From NCBI GenBank assembly GCA_964642175.1, contig CAZXOK010000003.1, positions 248,001 through 312,000 of the forward strand: 64,000 nt of DNA, written 5' to 3'. Positions 35,482 through 44,652 of this stretch are shown one piece after another (the stretch's first letter is position 1; the number at the start of each line of letters is the position of its first letter). The stretch comes from JANQGG01 sp964642175 (GTDB lineage: Bacteria; Bacteroidota; Chlorobiia; Chlorobiales; Chloroherpetonaceae). The notes under the pieces are model-generated. The model was not told where the DNA came from. It worked only from the letters and a program-made list of their open reading frames with translations, and did not search any database. Made by a program: the position numbers and the translations under genes.

Positions 35482-37086
35482 ATGACCCATAGCACCCACC
35501 ACAGCAGTTTTCTGGATAATCCGGAGAAGAAAAACCCGGTAATGGCCTGGTTGTTCTCTACCGACCATAAGCGCATCGGGTTGATGTACCTTTATCTGAT
35601 CGGTGTGTTTTTTGTGGTGGCTGTTATCTTTGGCTTTTTTATGCGCCTGGAACTGATCGCACCGGGCAAAGACATCATGGAGCCCCAGCTTTATAACGGT
35701 TTGTTTACCATTCACGGGGTTATTATGATCTTCCTGTTCATAATCCCCGGCATACCGGCTGTGTTCGGTAACCTGATGCTACCGATCCTGATTGGCGCCA
35801 AAGATGTGGCGTTTCCCAGACTTAACCTGCTTTCGTTCTGGATCTATGTAATAGGCGCAGCTATGGCTCTGACAACACTGATGGCCAGCGACAAGATCCC
35901 CGACACGGGTTGGACGTTCTACGCCCCTTATAGCATCACTTCCAATACCTATGTATTGCGTGCGGTTTTGGCTGCATTTGTCCTGGGATTTTCATCGATT
36001 CTGACCGGGCTGAATTTTATCACCACCATTCACTGGATGCGGGCGCCGGGAATGGATTGGTTTAAAATGCCGCTTTTTTGCTGGACACTTTACTCAACTG
36101 CCTGGATCCAGCTTTTAGCTACACCGGTTGTTGGCATCACGTTATTGATGATCGCTGCTGAACGCTATCTGGGAATCGGGCTGTTTGATCCATCACTTGG
36201 TGGTGATCCGATTTTGTATCAGCATCTGTTCTGGATTTATTCGCATCCGGCTGTTTATATCATGGTGCTGCCGGCTATGGGTGTTGTGAGTGAAATTTTA
36301 CCCGTGTTTGCCCGTCGCCGTATTTTTGGTTACAAAGCCATTGTTTTCTCGAGTTTAGCCATAGCCTTTATCGGCTACCTGGTGTGGGGCCACCATATGT
36401 TTACATCAGGTATGAGCGGTCCGGCCAGGATCATCTTTTCATTTTTAACCTTCCTGGTGGCAGTGCCTTCGGCCATCAAAGTCTTCAACTGGGTAGCCAC
36501 ACTGTATAAAGGTTCTATCGATCTTAAACCCCCGATGCTTTACATGATCGCCTTTATATTTAATTTTATGATCGGCGGACTTACCGGCCTGGTTAATGGT
36601 GCCTTGGCCACCGACGTGCATGTGCATGATACTTATTTTGTGGTGGGGCATTTTCACTATGTGATGTTTGGCGGCACCGGTTTTGCGTTTTTTGGCGCCA
36701 TGTATTACTGGTTTCCTAAAATCTACGGGCGTCTCTACAGCATCAAGTGGGCCAATATCGGATTCGGGATCATGTTTTTCGGGTTTAACGTGCTCTATTT
36801 TCCAATGCTCGTGGTTGGTATGATGGGTATGCCCAGGCGGTATTACGATTATTTGCCTGAATTTCACCTGCCCAACATTATCTCAACCGTTGGCTCCTGG
36901 ATCCTGGTAGTGGGTTTATTTATTGTACTGGCCAATGTGATCCACGGGGCATTAAAAGGTGAGCGATGCGGCAAAAATCCCTGGCGTGGCCTTACCCTGG
37001 AGTGGCAGATCGAGTCGCCTCCGATCGAGGAGAATTTTGAGGTTTTGCCTCAGGTAACCGAACCGCCATACGAATACAAAGATTAA
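35482..37086 (+). CDS. ctaD: Cytochrome c oxidase subunit I (A2-type)
   Basis: 534 residues with 12 helices. Heme ligands and CuB site: FTIHGVIMIF, IYSHPAVYIMVLPAMG (cross-linked His-Tyr), YLVWGHHMF, and VVGHFHYVM. The YS pair before HP in place of the E of A1 oxidases marks an A2-type proton channel, usual in caa3 enzymes. It reduces oxygen to water at the inner membrane and pumps protons. Translated as the second gene of the operon. Confidence 0.97.
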   Translation: MTHSTHHSSFLDNPEKKNPVMAWLFSTDHKRIGLMYLYLIGVFFVVAVIFGFFMRLELIAPGKDIMEPQLYNGLFTIHGVIMIFLFIIPGIPAVFGNLMLPILIGAKDVAFPRLNLLSFWIYVIGAAMALTTLMASDKIPDTGWTFYAPYSITSNTYVLRAVLAAFVLGFSSILTGLNFITTIHWMRAPGMDWFKMPLFCWTLYSTAWIQLLATPVVGITLLMIAAERYLGIGLFDPSLGGDPILYQHLFWIYSHPAVYIMVLPAMGVVSEILPVFARRRIFGYKAIVFSSLAIAFIGYLVWGHHMFTSGMSGPARIIFSFLTFLVAVPSAIKVFNWVATLYKGSIDLKPPMLYMIAFIFNFMIGGLTGLVNGALATDVHVHDTYFVVGHFHYVMFGGTGFAFFGAMYYWFPKIYGRLYSIKWANIGFGIMFFGFNVLYFPMLVVGMMGMPRRYYDYLPEFHLPNIISTVGSWILVVGLFIVLANVIHGALKGERCGKNPWRGLTLEWQIESPPIEENFEVLPQVTEPPYEYKD

Positions 37087-37106
37087 CTTAGCAAAAACCA
37101 CCGACC

Positions 37107-37718
37107 ATGTCAACAGCGTTGCACGAGGAACATACCCGGGAAATGGCTTCAAAAATGGGCATGTGGCTGTTTTTGTTTACCGAACTGTTGTTGTTTGGCG
37201 GCTTATTCCTGGTCTATACCATTTATCGGTATCTGAACCAGGAGAGCTTTACCGCGGCCAGCCAGGAACTGGATTTAACAATGGGTATCATAAACACGGT
37301 TATTCTCCTAACATCCAGTCTTACTGTAGCCCTGTCCATTACGGCCATTCAAAATAAGAATCGCAAGCTGTCGGTGGCCATGCTCTGGACAACCATCGTT
37401 TTTGCATTGCTGTTTTTGTTCAATAAGTATTTTGAGTGGCAACACAAGTTTCATCTTGAGATCTATCCCGGCACAGACACTTTTCGTTCGTTGCCGGATG
37501 GAGAAGGGCTGTTTTTTTTATTGTATTATTTCATGACGGGATTGCATGGGGTTCATGTGGTGATCGGTACCATTTTTTTGCTGATTGTACTCAAAGATGT
37601 ACTTCAGTATAAAATTTCGGCCGAAAACCATACCCTGCTCGAAAATGGTGGCCTTTATTGGCATTTGGTTGATCTGATCTGGATTTACCTGTTTCCATTA
37701 TTTTACCTGATCCATTAA
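37107..37718 (+). CDS. ctaE: Cytochrome c oxidase subunit III
   Basis: 203 residues with five hydrophobic helices. KMGMWLFLFTELLLFGGLF near the start and a YYFMTGLHGVHVVIG block then LYWHLVDLIWIYLFPLFYL at the end are diagnostic of the five-helix subunit III of caa3-type oxidases. Lies 20 bases after ctaD and 11 before the subunit IV gene. Confidence 0.94.
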   Translation: MSTALHEEHTREMASKMGMWLFLFTELLLFGGLFLVYTIYRYLNQESFTAASQELDLTMGIINTVILLTSSLTVALSITAIQNKNRKLSVAMLWTTIVFALLFLFNKYFEWQHKFHLEIYPGTDTFRSLPDGEGLFFLLYYFMTGLHGVHVVIGTIFLLIVLKDVLQYKISAENHTLLENGGLYWHLVDLIWIYLFPLFYLIH

Positions 37719-37729
37719 ACCGTGGCATA

Positions 37730-38014
37730 GTGAAACGAATCATTGAACATAACCTTGGGTATTTTTCAACTATCATGGTGTGGGTGGCCCTGATTGTGCT
37801 GTCAGTGGTTACCGTGCAGGTTGCCCAGTACGATTTCCGGGAATTTACCGTTGCAGTTGCTTTGCTGATCGCTTCAGCCAAAGCCGTGATCGTAGCGATG
37901 TATTTCATGCACTTAAAGTTTGAAAGCAAACTACTGATCATAATGGTGGGTATTACCGTACTCATTTTTCTTTCTTTTATCATTTTAACTCTGGTAGATT
38001 ATTGGACACGATAA
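37730..38014 (+). CDS. ctaF: Cytochrome c oxidase subunit IV (prokaryotic)
   Basis: 94 residues, three membrane helices (about 14-34, 38-60, 68-90) with YFMHLKFESKLLIIM between the last two, the hallmark of the COX4_pro family. It starts with GTG at 37730. Its stop overlaps the ATG of ctaC (TAATG), so the two are translationally coupled. It stabilises the oxidase; no catalytic role. Confidence 0.88.
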   Translation: MKRIIEHNLGYFSTIMVWVALIVLSVVTVQVAQYDFREFTVAVALLIASAKAVIVAMYFMHLKFESKLLIIMVGITVLIFLSFIILTLVDYWTR

Positions 38015-38943
38015 TGAACACAGGAGCCTCCAGCTTTGTAGAAGGTGTTGATCTGGCCTTTTGGGTAACCATCGGGATTTCAGTGGTATTTTTTGTGGCA
38101 ATTATGGCCGTTATCCTGGTGTTTATTGTGAAGTATCATCGATCGAGGCATCCCAACCCGGTGGATGTCAAAGACAATTATACCCTGGAAGTGCTCTGGA
38201 CCATTGTACCAACCGTGCTTTTTTTGCTGATGTTTTATTACGGGTTTATCGGCTACACACCAATGCGTGAAGTTCCCAGCGGTGCTTTGGAAGTGAGAGT
38301 AACGGGTATGATGTGGTCGTGGTTTTTCGAATACGAAAACGGCAAGAAAAGTAATGTCTTGATTGTGCCAAAAGATAAACCTGTTCGGTTAAACCTCTAC
38401 TCTCCCGATATCCTTCACAGCTTTTATGTGCCGGCATTCCGCGTCAAAGAGGATGTGGTGCCCAATGTAGATAACTACATGTGGTTTAAAGCCCAGCTTT
38501 TGGGTGAGTACGATATTCTGTGTGCCGAGTATTGTGGCGAACGCCATGCCTATATGATCAGCAAGGTGATCGTGAAGGATGAACGCGATTTTCTGGCCTG
38601 GTATACCGCAGAAGAAAAAGACACACACATGGAACTGACTTCTGTCGGGTTTCAGACATCCCAGGAATATGGATGCCTGGGCTGCCACTCCAGCGATGGT
38701 ACCAAAATGTATGGACCCACGTTTAAAAATCTCTTTGGGTCTGAACGAACCGTTGTGCTTGAAAACGGAGAAACCACAACCGTGGTGGCCGATGAAGCCT
38801 ACCTGAAACGTGCGATTCTGGAGCCGGATGTTGAGTTGATTGAAGGGTTCAGAAAAGGCGCGATGCCTTCCTATAAAAGCCGCATGAGCGATGAAGAAGT
38901 TGAGCAAGTGATTGAATACATTAAATCAAGGGATGAACAATAA
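38014..38943 (+). CDS. ctaC: Cytochrome c oxidase subunit II fused to cytochrome c (caa3-type)
   Basis: 309 residues from ATG 38014, chosen because it overlaps the ctaF stop. Two N-terminal helices, a cupredoxin domain with HSFYVPAFRVKEDVVP and the CuA motif CAEYCGERHAYM (near 173-184), then a C-terminal c-type cytochrome with CLGCH (near 221) and axial methionine in GAMPSYKSRM. The fused heme domain takes electrons directly from a soluble or membrane cytochrome c. No lipobox is visible. The next gene starts inside its 3' end. Confidence 0.95.
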   Translation: MNTGASSFVEGVDLAFWVTIGISVVFFVAIMAVILVFIVKYHRSRHPNPVDVKDNYTLEVLWTIVPTVLFLLMFYYGFIGYTPMREVPSGALEVRVTGMMWSWFFEYENGKKSNVLIVPKDKPVRLNLYSPDILHSFYVPAFRVKEDVVPNVDNYMWFKAQLLGEYDILCAEYCGERHAYMISKVIVKDERDFLAWYTAEEKDTHMELTSVGFQTSQEYGCLGCHSSDGTKMYGPTFKNLFGSERTVVLENGETTTVVADEAYLKRAILEPDVELIEGFRKGAMPSYKSRMSDEEVEQVIEYIKSRDEQ

Positions 38944-39808
38944 CAGGCAACATTGGGTTTCGATACTCCTTGAGCTTAGCAAGATAAAAATCACAATTCC
39001 TATAGCGGCAACCACGTTCCTGGGGTATTTTTTAAACAACCAGGCTTTCGGGCAAGGACTGTGGCTCACTACCGCCGGGTTGTTTTTGATATCCTGCGCC
39101 TCGGCAGCCTTAAATCATCTCCAGGATAAAGATATTGATGCCCTTATGTGCCGAACCTCTAAGCGGCCTCTGCCATCCAAACGAATCTCCCAAACATCGG
39201 TAATGATTCTCATTGCAGTTGAATTTCTCATGGGTTCGCTCCTTTTGTATGACGGCTCAAACCTCCTGGCTTTAACTCTGGGATGGTTTGCCTTGTTCTG
39301 GTACAACGCCATTTATACCCCTTTAAAACGCCATACGGCTCTTGCTGTTTTGCCCGGCGCCTTTATCGGGGCATTGCCTCCGGTTGTCGGTTGGGTGGCT
39401 GCCGGTGGCGGGTGGTTCGAGCGGCCCGCACTTTTACTTGGCGCGTTTATGTTTTTGTGGCAGATCCCGCATTTTTGGATGCTGTTGGTTCAAAAGACTC
39501 AGGAATATAAAACAGCCGGCCTGCCCACACTCAGCGATCGCTTTTCATTAAATGAAATCAGGGGATTTATTCTGTTTAGCATTGCGCTGATGCTTGGCTC
39601 AGCCCTGGCGATCCCGTACTTTACTGTTATGGTCCATAACCTGGGCGAAACGATGCTTTATATACTTGTCCTGGGCTTGCTGATCTATTATGGCCTGATC
39701 CATAAAAAGCGCGGCCTTGATTTCACCCGGCGTGAGCCTTTTGTAGCCATTAATTTGTTTGCTTTAGCCATGTTAGTATCTGTTTTCCTGGACGCATTAA
39801 TCTCTTAA
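38933..39808 (+). CDS. ctaB: Protoheme IX farnesyltransferase (heme O synthase)
   Basis: About 291 residues; ATG 38933 overlaps ctaC by 11 bases, an ATG at 38912 is possible. UbiA-type prenyltransferase with eight to nine helices; the first Asp-rich motif is NHLQDKDIDALMCRTSKRPLP near 70 (given in two halves by the family as NxxxD and DxxMxRT), the second DRFSLNEIRG. It farnesylates protoheme for the heme A/O of the oxidase in the inner membrane. Last of the oxidase genes proper. Confidence 0.93.
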   Translation: MNNNRQHWVSILLELSKIKITIPIAATTFLGYFLNNQAFGQGLWLTTAGLFLISCASAALNHLQDKDIDALMCRTSKRPLPSKRISQTSVMILIAVEFLMGSLLLYDGSNLLALTLGWFALFWYNAIYTPLKRHTALAVLPGAFIGALPPVVGWVAAGGGWFERPALLLGAFMFLWQIPHFWMLLVQKTQEYKTAGLPTLSDRFSLNEIRGFILFSIALMLGSALAIPYFTVMVHNLGETMLYILVLGLLIYYGLIHKKRGLDFTRREPFVAINLFALAMLVSVFLDALIS

Positions 39809-39819
39809 TCTGAATATAT

Positions 39820-40137
39820 ATGAAACACGTTACTCTTATTCTCGGGCTCTGTTTAATCCTGATTGGCTGCCAGACCAAATCAACCGATAAATCCAACAAT
39901 GCTTTTCAGCAAGTGCCTGTCTCCTCGGTCTCTTTTCAGGTTGAAGGCATGACATGCCAGGGCTGCGAAAAAGCCATTGAAAAAGCTGTTCAAAAACTAC
40001 CGGGTGTAAAAACGGTAAAAGCCAGCCATGCGGAGAAAAACACCGTGGTTGAATTTACGGAAAATGAGATCAGCCAGTCTGAACTGGCAGAAGCCATTAA
40101 GAAAACCGGGTATAAAGTGATTGAGAAAAAGGAGTGA
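39820..40137 (+). CDS. HMA-domain lipoprotein, probable copper-binding
   Basis: 105 residues. Lipoprotein signal with LIGC (Cys at about 18), a 20-residue linker, then a heavy-metal-associated domain: EGMTCQGCEKAIEKAVQKLPG with the CxxC pair and the hydrophobic core ending in AIKKTGYKVI. It starts 11 bases after ctaB, so it is part of the operon. A membrane-tethered periplasmic HMA domain next to sco and ctaC most likely handles copper for the CuA or CuB centre. HMA domains anchored as periplasmic lipoproteins are uncommon. Confidence 0.85.
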   Translation: MKHVTLILGLCLILIGCQTKSTDKSNNAFQQVPVSSVSFQVEGMTCQGCEKAIEKAVQKLPGVKTVKASHAEKNTVVEFTENEISQSELAEAIKKTGYKVIEKKE

Positions 40138-40279
40138 ATGGGTTTTTTTCTGAGTCAGGATTAAATTCACAGCTGCTTATTTCAATCCGATGAACACGAA
40201 ATACAGATGCCGGATCTGGGTCTATAACCACATCAGATGATCCGGCATCCGGATAAAAGGCCAACCTGCACAAATCCGA

Positions 40280-41449
40280 TCATTTCATTTCCATTTCAAT
40301 AGTGCTGCCATCTTCCAGGTTATTTGGCGGGTGGGAGATGACAAGATCACCTTCTGATAAGCCTTCCACTACTTCAACATTAAACCGTGAGCGTTTGCCT
40401 GGCGTAATCCCAACTTTTTTGGCCTCGGAGCCCTCCACTTTATACACGGCCCACCCCGTATTGGAACGGAACAGGGCATTTTGAGGCACTTGCAGAACCT
40501 CTTGGCCTTCCCAAAGAATAATGCGAGCTTCGATACGGAAATTATCCCCAAGGCGGGGCTCGGGTTGTTCAAGCTTGGCGATAATATTCACGCGCTTCTC
40601 TTCAATACCCAGTGCCGAGATTTTTGTATAAGCAGCGGGCTCTATACGCTCCACATAAGCCGTTAATGGATTTTTCCCTCCCCAGTTTTCAATCAGAACT
40701 TTTTGGCCGGTTTCAACTTTCACAGCATCGCTTGAAAGCACATCAATCACAATATCCATGTTTTCTTTATCGCCGATGGTGGCAATCGGGGTGCCGGCCG
40801 GAACCACGCGCTCGCTTTTTTCGTGCAACCTGAGCAATGTGCCCGAAACAGGGGCTTTCAGCGCCAGTTTCTGCTGCCGGTTACTCTTTAATGCAGCTTT
40901 CAGGGCGCCAAGCTCATAGCTGGCTGCACTGGCGCGAAGCTCGGAGCTTTGAAGCTGCTTTTCCAGAACCTCTACCCGGGTTTGCTGCTGATCGAACTTC
41001 TCTTGCGAAATAGCCCGGCTGCTTAATAGGTTTTGATAACGACCCAGGTTTTGTTTTTCAAGCGTAAGGCTTTTTCGGACTTCTTCTACTTGTGCTTTAG
41101 CCGCAGCAAGCGTTTGCCCGGCGCCGTTTATACGTTCGGATAGCTCGCTTTGCTGCCTCGGATCAAGTGGCGGGGGCGACATGCTGGCTACCATCTGGCC
41201 TTTTCTTAGCCGGATACCTTCCTTGAGATCAATCCGGTGAAGGGTACCGGTAATGGGTGCGGCTACACGGAAGCATTCGTATACCGTTGTGGTGCCTTCT
41301 TCCCGTAAGGTTACCTGAAACGGCCCGCTTGCAACTTTAACCGCCTTAACGGCAATGGGGTCGGGACGCATGGCCACATACAAGAGCAAGAACAATAAAA
41401 CACCGGACAGGCCGGCCCATAGTTGTTTTTTTGAAATAGGCAGGTTCAT
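40280..41449 (-). CDS. HlyD/MacA-like periplasmic adaptor of an ABC exporter
   Basis: 389 residues. One N-terminal membrane helix (LSGVLLFLLLYVAM), a biotinyl-lipoyl half (RVAAPITGTLHRIDL), a long coiled coil (about 105-180, LEKQNLGRYQNLLSSRAISQ), the second lipoyl half (LKAPVSGTLLRLHEK) and beta-barrel/membrane-proximal domains. This is the layout of adaptors that link an inner-membrane pump to an outer-membrane channel. It ends a three-gene operon and begins three bases after the permease stop. Confidence 0.9.
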   Translation of the reverse strand: MNLPISKKQLWAGLSGVLLFLLLYVAMRPDPIAVKAVKVASGPFQVTLREEGTTTVYECFRVAAPITGTLHRIDLKEGIRLRKGQMVASMSPPPLDPRQQSELSERINGAGQTLAAAKAQVEEVRKSLTLEKQNLGRYQNLLSSRAISQEKFDQQQTRVEVLEKQLQSSELRASAASYELGALKAALKSNRQQKLALKAPVSGTLLRLHEKSERVVPAGTPIATIGDKENMDIVIDVLSSDAVKVETGQKVLIENWGGKNPLTAYVERIEPAAYTKISALGIEEKRVNIIAKLEQPEPRLGDNFRIEARIILWEGQEVLQVPQNALFRSNTGWAVYKVEGSEAKKVGITPGKRSRFNVEVVEGLSEGDLVISHPPNNLEDGSTIEMEMK

Positions 41450-41452
41450 GAT

Positions 41453-43822
41453 TTATTCCCGGGTTTTCAGAACCTCAATCAGATCGAGGTGATGGAGTCG
41501 TTGTTTGATGATCCATCCTGAAATGATGGCAACCGTTACGGTCACTAAAAAGGCAAAAATTAAATTATCGGCACTCAGCACAAAAGGCATTCGAAAAATT
41601 TCTGAGTCGTATGCAGCAGGCATTAATGTGAGCAGCCACAGTCCGATCAAAAACCCTATGGGTATGCCTAATGCGGTTAATATGGCTTGTTCGCTCAGTA
41701 AAATAGCTGAAATTTCCTGTTTTGTCATGCCCAGGACCCGCAAGCTGGCCAGTTCACGACCGCGTTCTGAGAGGGATATCCGGGCACCGTTATACACCAC
41801 GGCAAACGCAATGGTACTGGCAAAAAGGGTCAGGATAAAGGTGGTAAAGATCATGCTGTCGGCAATATCATCCGAAAAACTCTCTCTCATGGCTTTGATG
41901 AAGAGCGAACCTGTAATATTGGGCATATCTTTAAAGGCTGCATAGAGCGAATCTTTATAAGCCGGATCAATGGTCAGTAAGGCCGCGTTAGCCACATCTC
42001 TAGCTCCGGAGAGCTTTCCCAGCTGATCGTTTAGCATGTAGGCCGAAATACCGAACATTTCATCAATGGTGCCGCTTAAAACCACGTGGTGCATCTTTTG
42101 CTCGCCTTGCAGGAAGGAAACCATCAGGGTATCGCCGGGTTGAAGACCCAAAATTTCAGCCAGTTTTGTGGTTAGTAACAGGCCGTTTTCGGGAATGGAT
42201 ACCTGTTGCAGCTTGCTGTCTATCAGTGGCCGAAGCCTGGAGTCGGGTTCCAAACCATTGATCCCGATACGCCGGGTATGATGCTTATAGCGCAGGCGGG
42301 CAGGCTCGGTGCGCATGAGTTCCACATGCTGAACGCCTTTGATGTTTTGAAGGTCGTACATTACCGATTTTGGCAGTGGTTCGGTAAAGATCAGGGTCAG
42401 GTCTTCGTAGTGCTTCAAGTCGAATTCCACATGCATCATGTGGTTCATGGCGTCGGCCATGTACCGGCCGGTGATCATGATAGAGACCGCAAAACCGATC
42501 ATGATGGCCGAGAGGGTAGATTTCCAGCAGCGGCGTTCCAGGTTCCGAATAATGATCCGCCAGGGAACCGACACCCATTTTTTAAGGCCAAGTTTTTCGA
42601 GCCAAAACGCCCTGAACACTGCCGGTGCATCCGGGCGCATGGCCTCGGCCGGCGGCAGTTTTATGGCTGCTTTTACGGCTGAAATTGAACCCAGGGCTAC
42701 CGCTGCTGCGCTCAAGCTAACCGACATAATGGCTTCGTGAAATCGAAACACATAATCCAGGGCAGGGAAGTGAAAGAAAATGGTGTAGTAATCCGTAAGC
42801 CCCTTTCCGCTCCAGATACCCATTAGGGTTCCCAACAGGCCGCCCAGGGCAATGGGGATCAGGGAAAAGCCCATATAATGCAGCCCGACACGGCGGTTGG
42901 AGTAGCCGAAGGCTTTTAAAATGGCAATTTCATCGCGCTGGGTGCTTACCAGGCGTTTGAGGATGATATTCAGCAAAAAGATAGCCACACCCAGAAAAAT
43001 CGATGGCACGAACGTGATCATTGAAGCAAATTGCTTGATCTCATCACTGATGAACCTATGCGAGATGTGCTCATCCCGGCCATAGGCCCCAAGTGAGCCA
43101 TACGGTTTAAACAAGGCATCCAGCTTCTCAATCACGTCTTTTTCCACCGCATCGTGCCGGAGCGTAAGCACCAGGTTATTGAATGACCCCGACATGTTAA
43201 AGGCGGCTTCCAGGGCTTTTTGATTGACCCAAAATGCCCCGAACCTTTTGTTATCGGCAAAAAACGCCCCGCTCTGGACTTCGTAAATGTATTCCGGCGA
43301 GAGCCCGGTGCCGACAATACGAAATGCGTCTTTTCGACCATTTACAATCGCCCTGATCTCATCGCCAACCTTGAGCTGATTTGCCTCGGCAAAGGCTTCA
43401 CTAACGATCACTTCATCGTGATTTTCTGGGTTCAATCGGCGGCCATCGCGGATAAATAAATCGTTTAGAATCGGTGCGTTTGTCGGGGGCAACGATACAA
43501 ACTGGCCGGTGGCCGGTTCATCCAGACCGGGAATATCCAGCGAGACATCAAACACCAGCCGGGTAGAGACACCCGCCACGCCTTCGATGGCCTTTACCCG
43601 CTCACGGTAGCTGTTCGGGGCGCGTTTAACATGCACAAACACATCACTGAACCGGTAATCGCTGTAATAATTGTCTTTTGAGCGGATCAACGATTCTTTA
43701 ACACTGCTCATGGAAACAAACACCATCACCCCGCAGGCTACCACCAAAGCCACGGCAATCAGTTGCCCTTTCATGTGCAGGGCTTCGCGGTAGAGCTTTT
43801 TATGAATAGCAGGTAGCGGCAT
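41453..43822 (-). CDS. FtsX-like ABC transporter permease
   Basis: 789 residues arranged as a tandem: helix, MacB-type periplasmic domain (35-240), three helices (about 275-400), linker, a second helix plus periplasmic domain (440-670) and three more helices (about 670-780). The FtsX-type words FASMITFVPSIFLGVAIFLLN and SERGRELASLRVLGMTKQEI are clear. This double-FtsX form works with an ATPase in lipoprotein- or peptide-exporting, mechanotransmission-type systems. Adaptor downstream and ATPase upstream complete the set. Confidence 0.88.
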   Translation of the reverse strand: MPLPAIHKKLYREALHMKGQLIAVALVVACGVMVFVSMSSVKESLIRSKDNYYSDYRFSDVFVHVKRAPNSYRERVKAIEGVAGVSTRLVFDVSLDIPGLDEPATGQFVSLPPTNAPILNDLFIRDGRRLNPENHDEVIVSEAFAEANQLKVGDEIRAIVNGRKDAFRIVGTGLSPEYIYEVQSGAFFADNKRFGAFWVNQKALEAAFNMSGSFNNLVLTLRHDAVEKDVIEKLDALFKPYGSLGAYGRDEHISHRFISDEIKQFASMITFVPSIFLGVAIFLLNIILKRLVSTQRDEIAILKAFGYSNRRVGLHYMGFSLIPIALGGLLGTLMGIWSGKGLTDYYTIFFHFPALDYVFRFHEAIMSVSLSAAAVALGSISAVKAAIKLPPAEAMRPDAPAVFRAFWLEKLGLKKWVSVPWRIIIRNLERRCWKSTLSAIMIGFAVSIMITGRYMADAMNHMMHVEFDLKHYEDLTLIFTEPLPKSVMYDLQNIKGVQHVELMRTEPARLRYKHHTRRIGINGLEPDSRLRPLIDSKLQQVSIPENGLLLTTKLAEILGLQPGDTLMVSFLQGEQKMHHVVLSGTIDEMFGISAYMLNDQLGKLSGARDVANAALLTIDPAYKDSLYAAFKDMPNITGSLFIKAMRESFSDDIADSMIFTTFILTLFASTIAFAVVYNGARISLSERGRELASLRVLGMTKQEISAILLSEQAILTALGIPIGFLIGLWLLTLMPAAYDSEIFRMPFVLSADNLIFAFLVTVTVAIISGWIIKQRLHHLDLIEVLKTRE

Positions 43823-43843
43823 GTTAGTTTTGTTTAGCCTGGC

Positions 43844-44575
43844 TCACCAAACCAGCTCTGATGGCGATTTTTTATCCATGTTGCACATCTCTTCAATAAC
43901 TTCGCCACTTCTGAGTTTTATCACCCGATCGGCCATTTGGGAAATGGAGGCGTTATGGGTGATAAGCACCGTGGTGGCACCCAATTCTTTGTTTATGCGT
44001 TCAATCACTTCCAGTACCACTTTTCCGGTTTTATAATCCAAGGCCCCGGTTGGTTCATCACAAAGCAAGAGTTCGGGCTGTTTGGCTATGGCGCGGGCAA
44101 TGGCCACTCGTTGCTGCTCGCCACCTGAAAGCTGTGAAGGAAAATGGTTCTGGCGTTCAGCCAGGCCTACAAGCGATAATGCGTCGCTGGCAGGTAGTGG
44201 ATTTTGGGCGATGTCGGTAACCAGTTCCACATTTTCCAGGGCGGTAAGACTCGGGATCAGGTTATAGAACTGAAACACAAACCCAACGGTTTTTCGACGG
44301 TACTCGGTCAGGGTGTCTTCGTCGGCATGGGTGAGGTTTTTTTGCCGGTAAAAGAAGGAGCCGGAGGTGGCGGTATCCAGCCCGCCAATAATGTTGAGCA
44401 AGGTTGATTTACCACTACCCGATGTGCCCAGCAACACCGTCAGTTCATGTTCCTGGAATTCCAGGGATACCGATTTAAGGGCGGGTACTTCAACTTCGCC
44501 CATTATATATATTTTGGAGAGGTTTTGAGTTTTAAGAACAACAGCGGGAGAGGTATGTTCTTCTTGAACTTTCAC
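43844..44575 (-). CDS. ABC transporter ATP-binding protein (LolD/MacB class)
   Basis: 243 residues. Walker A is GTSGSGKST, the signature LSGGEQQRVAIARAIA, Walker B LLLCDEPTGALD and the H-loop VLITHN; VGFVFQFYNLIPSLTALENV is typical for the LolD/FtsE/MacB class. First gene of the exporter operon, 21 bases before the permease. No regulator is adjacent. Confidence 0.93.
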   Translation of the reverse strand: MKVQEEHTSPAVVLKTQNLSKIYIMGEVEVPALKSVSLEFQEHELTVLLGTSGSGKSTLLNIIGGLDTATSGSFFYRQKNLTHADEDTLTEYRRKTVGFVFQFYNLIPSLTALENVELVTDIAQNPLPASDALSLVGLAERQNHFPSQLSGGEQQRVAIARAIAKQPELLLCDEPTGALDYKTGKVVLEVIERINKELGATTVLITHNASISQMADRVIKLRSGEVIEEMCNMDKKSPSELVW

Positions 44576-44652
44576 GTTTATGGGTTTAAAACGTTGAACA
44601 TCATAAACACATTTAAACTATAGTCAGCTATAGCATGATACCGGTAAGTGAT

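Noticed and set aside
42206..42682. 158-residue plus-strand open frame inside the ABC permease
   Set aside because: Antisense to a gene with strong FtsX-type motifs; no own signal.
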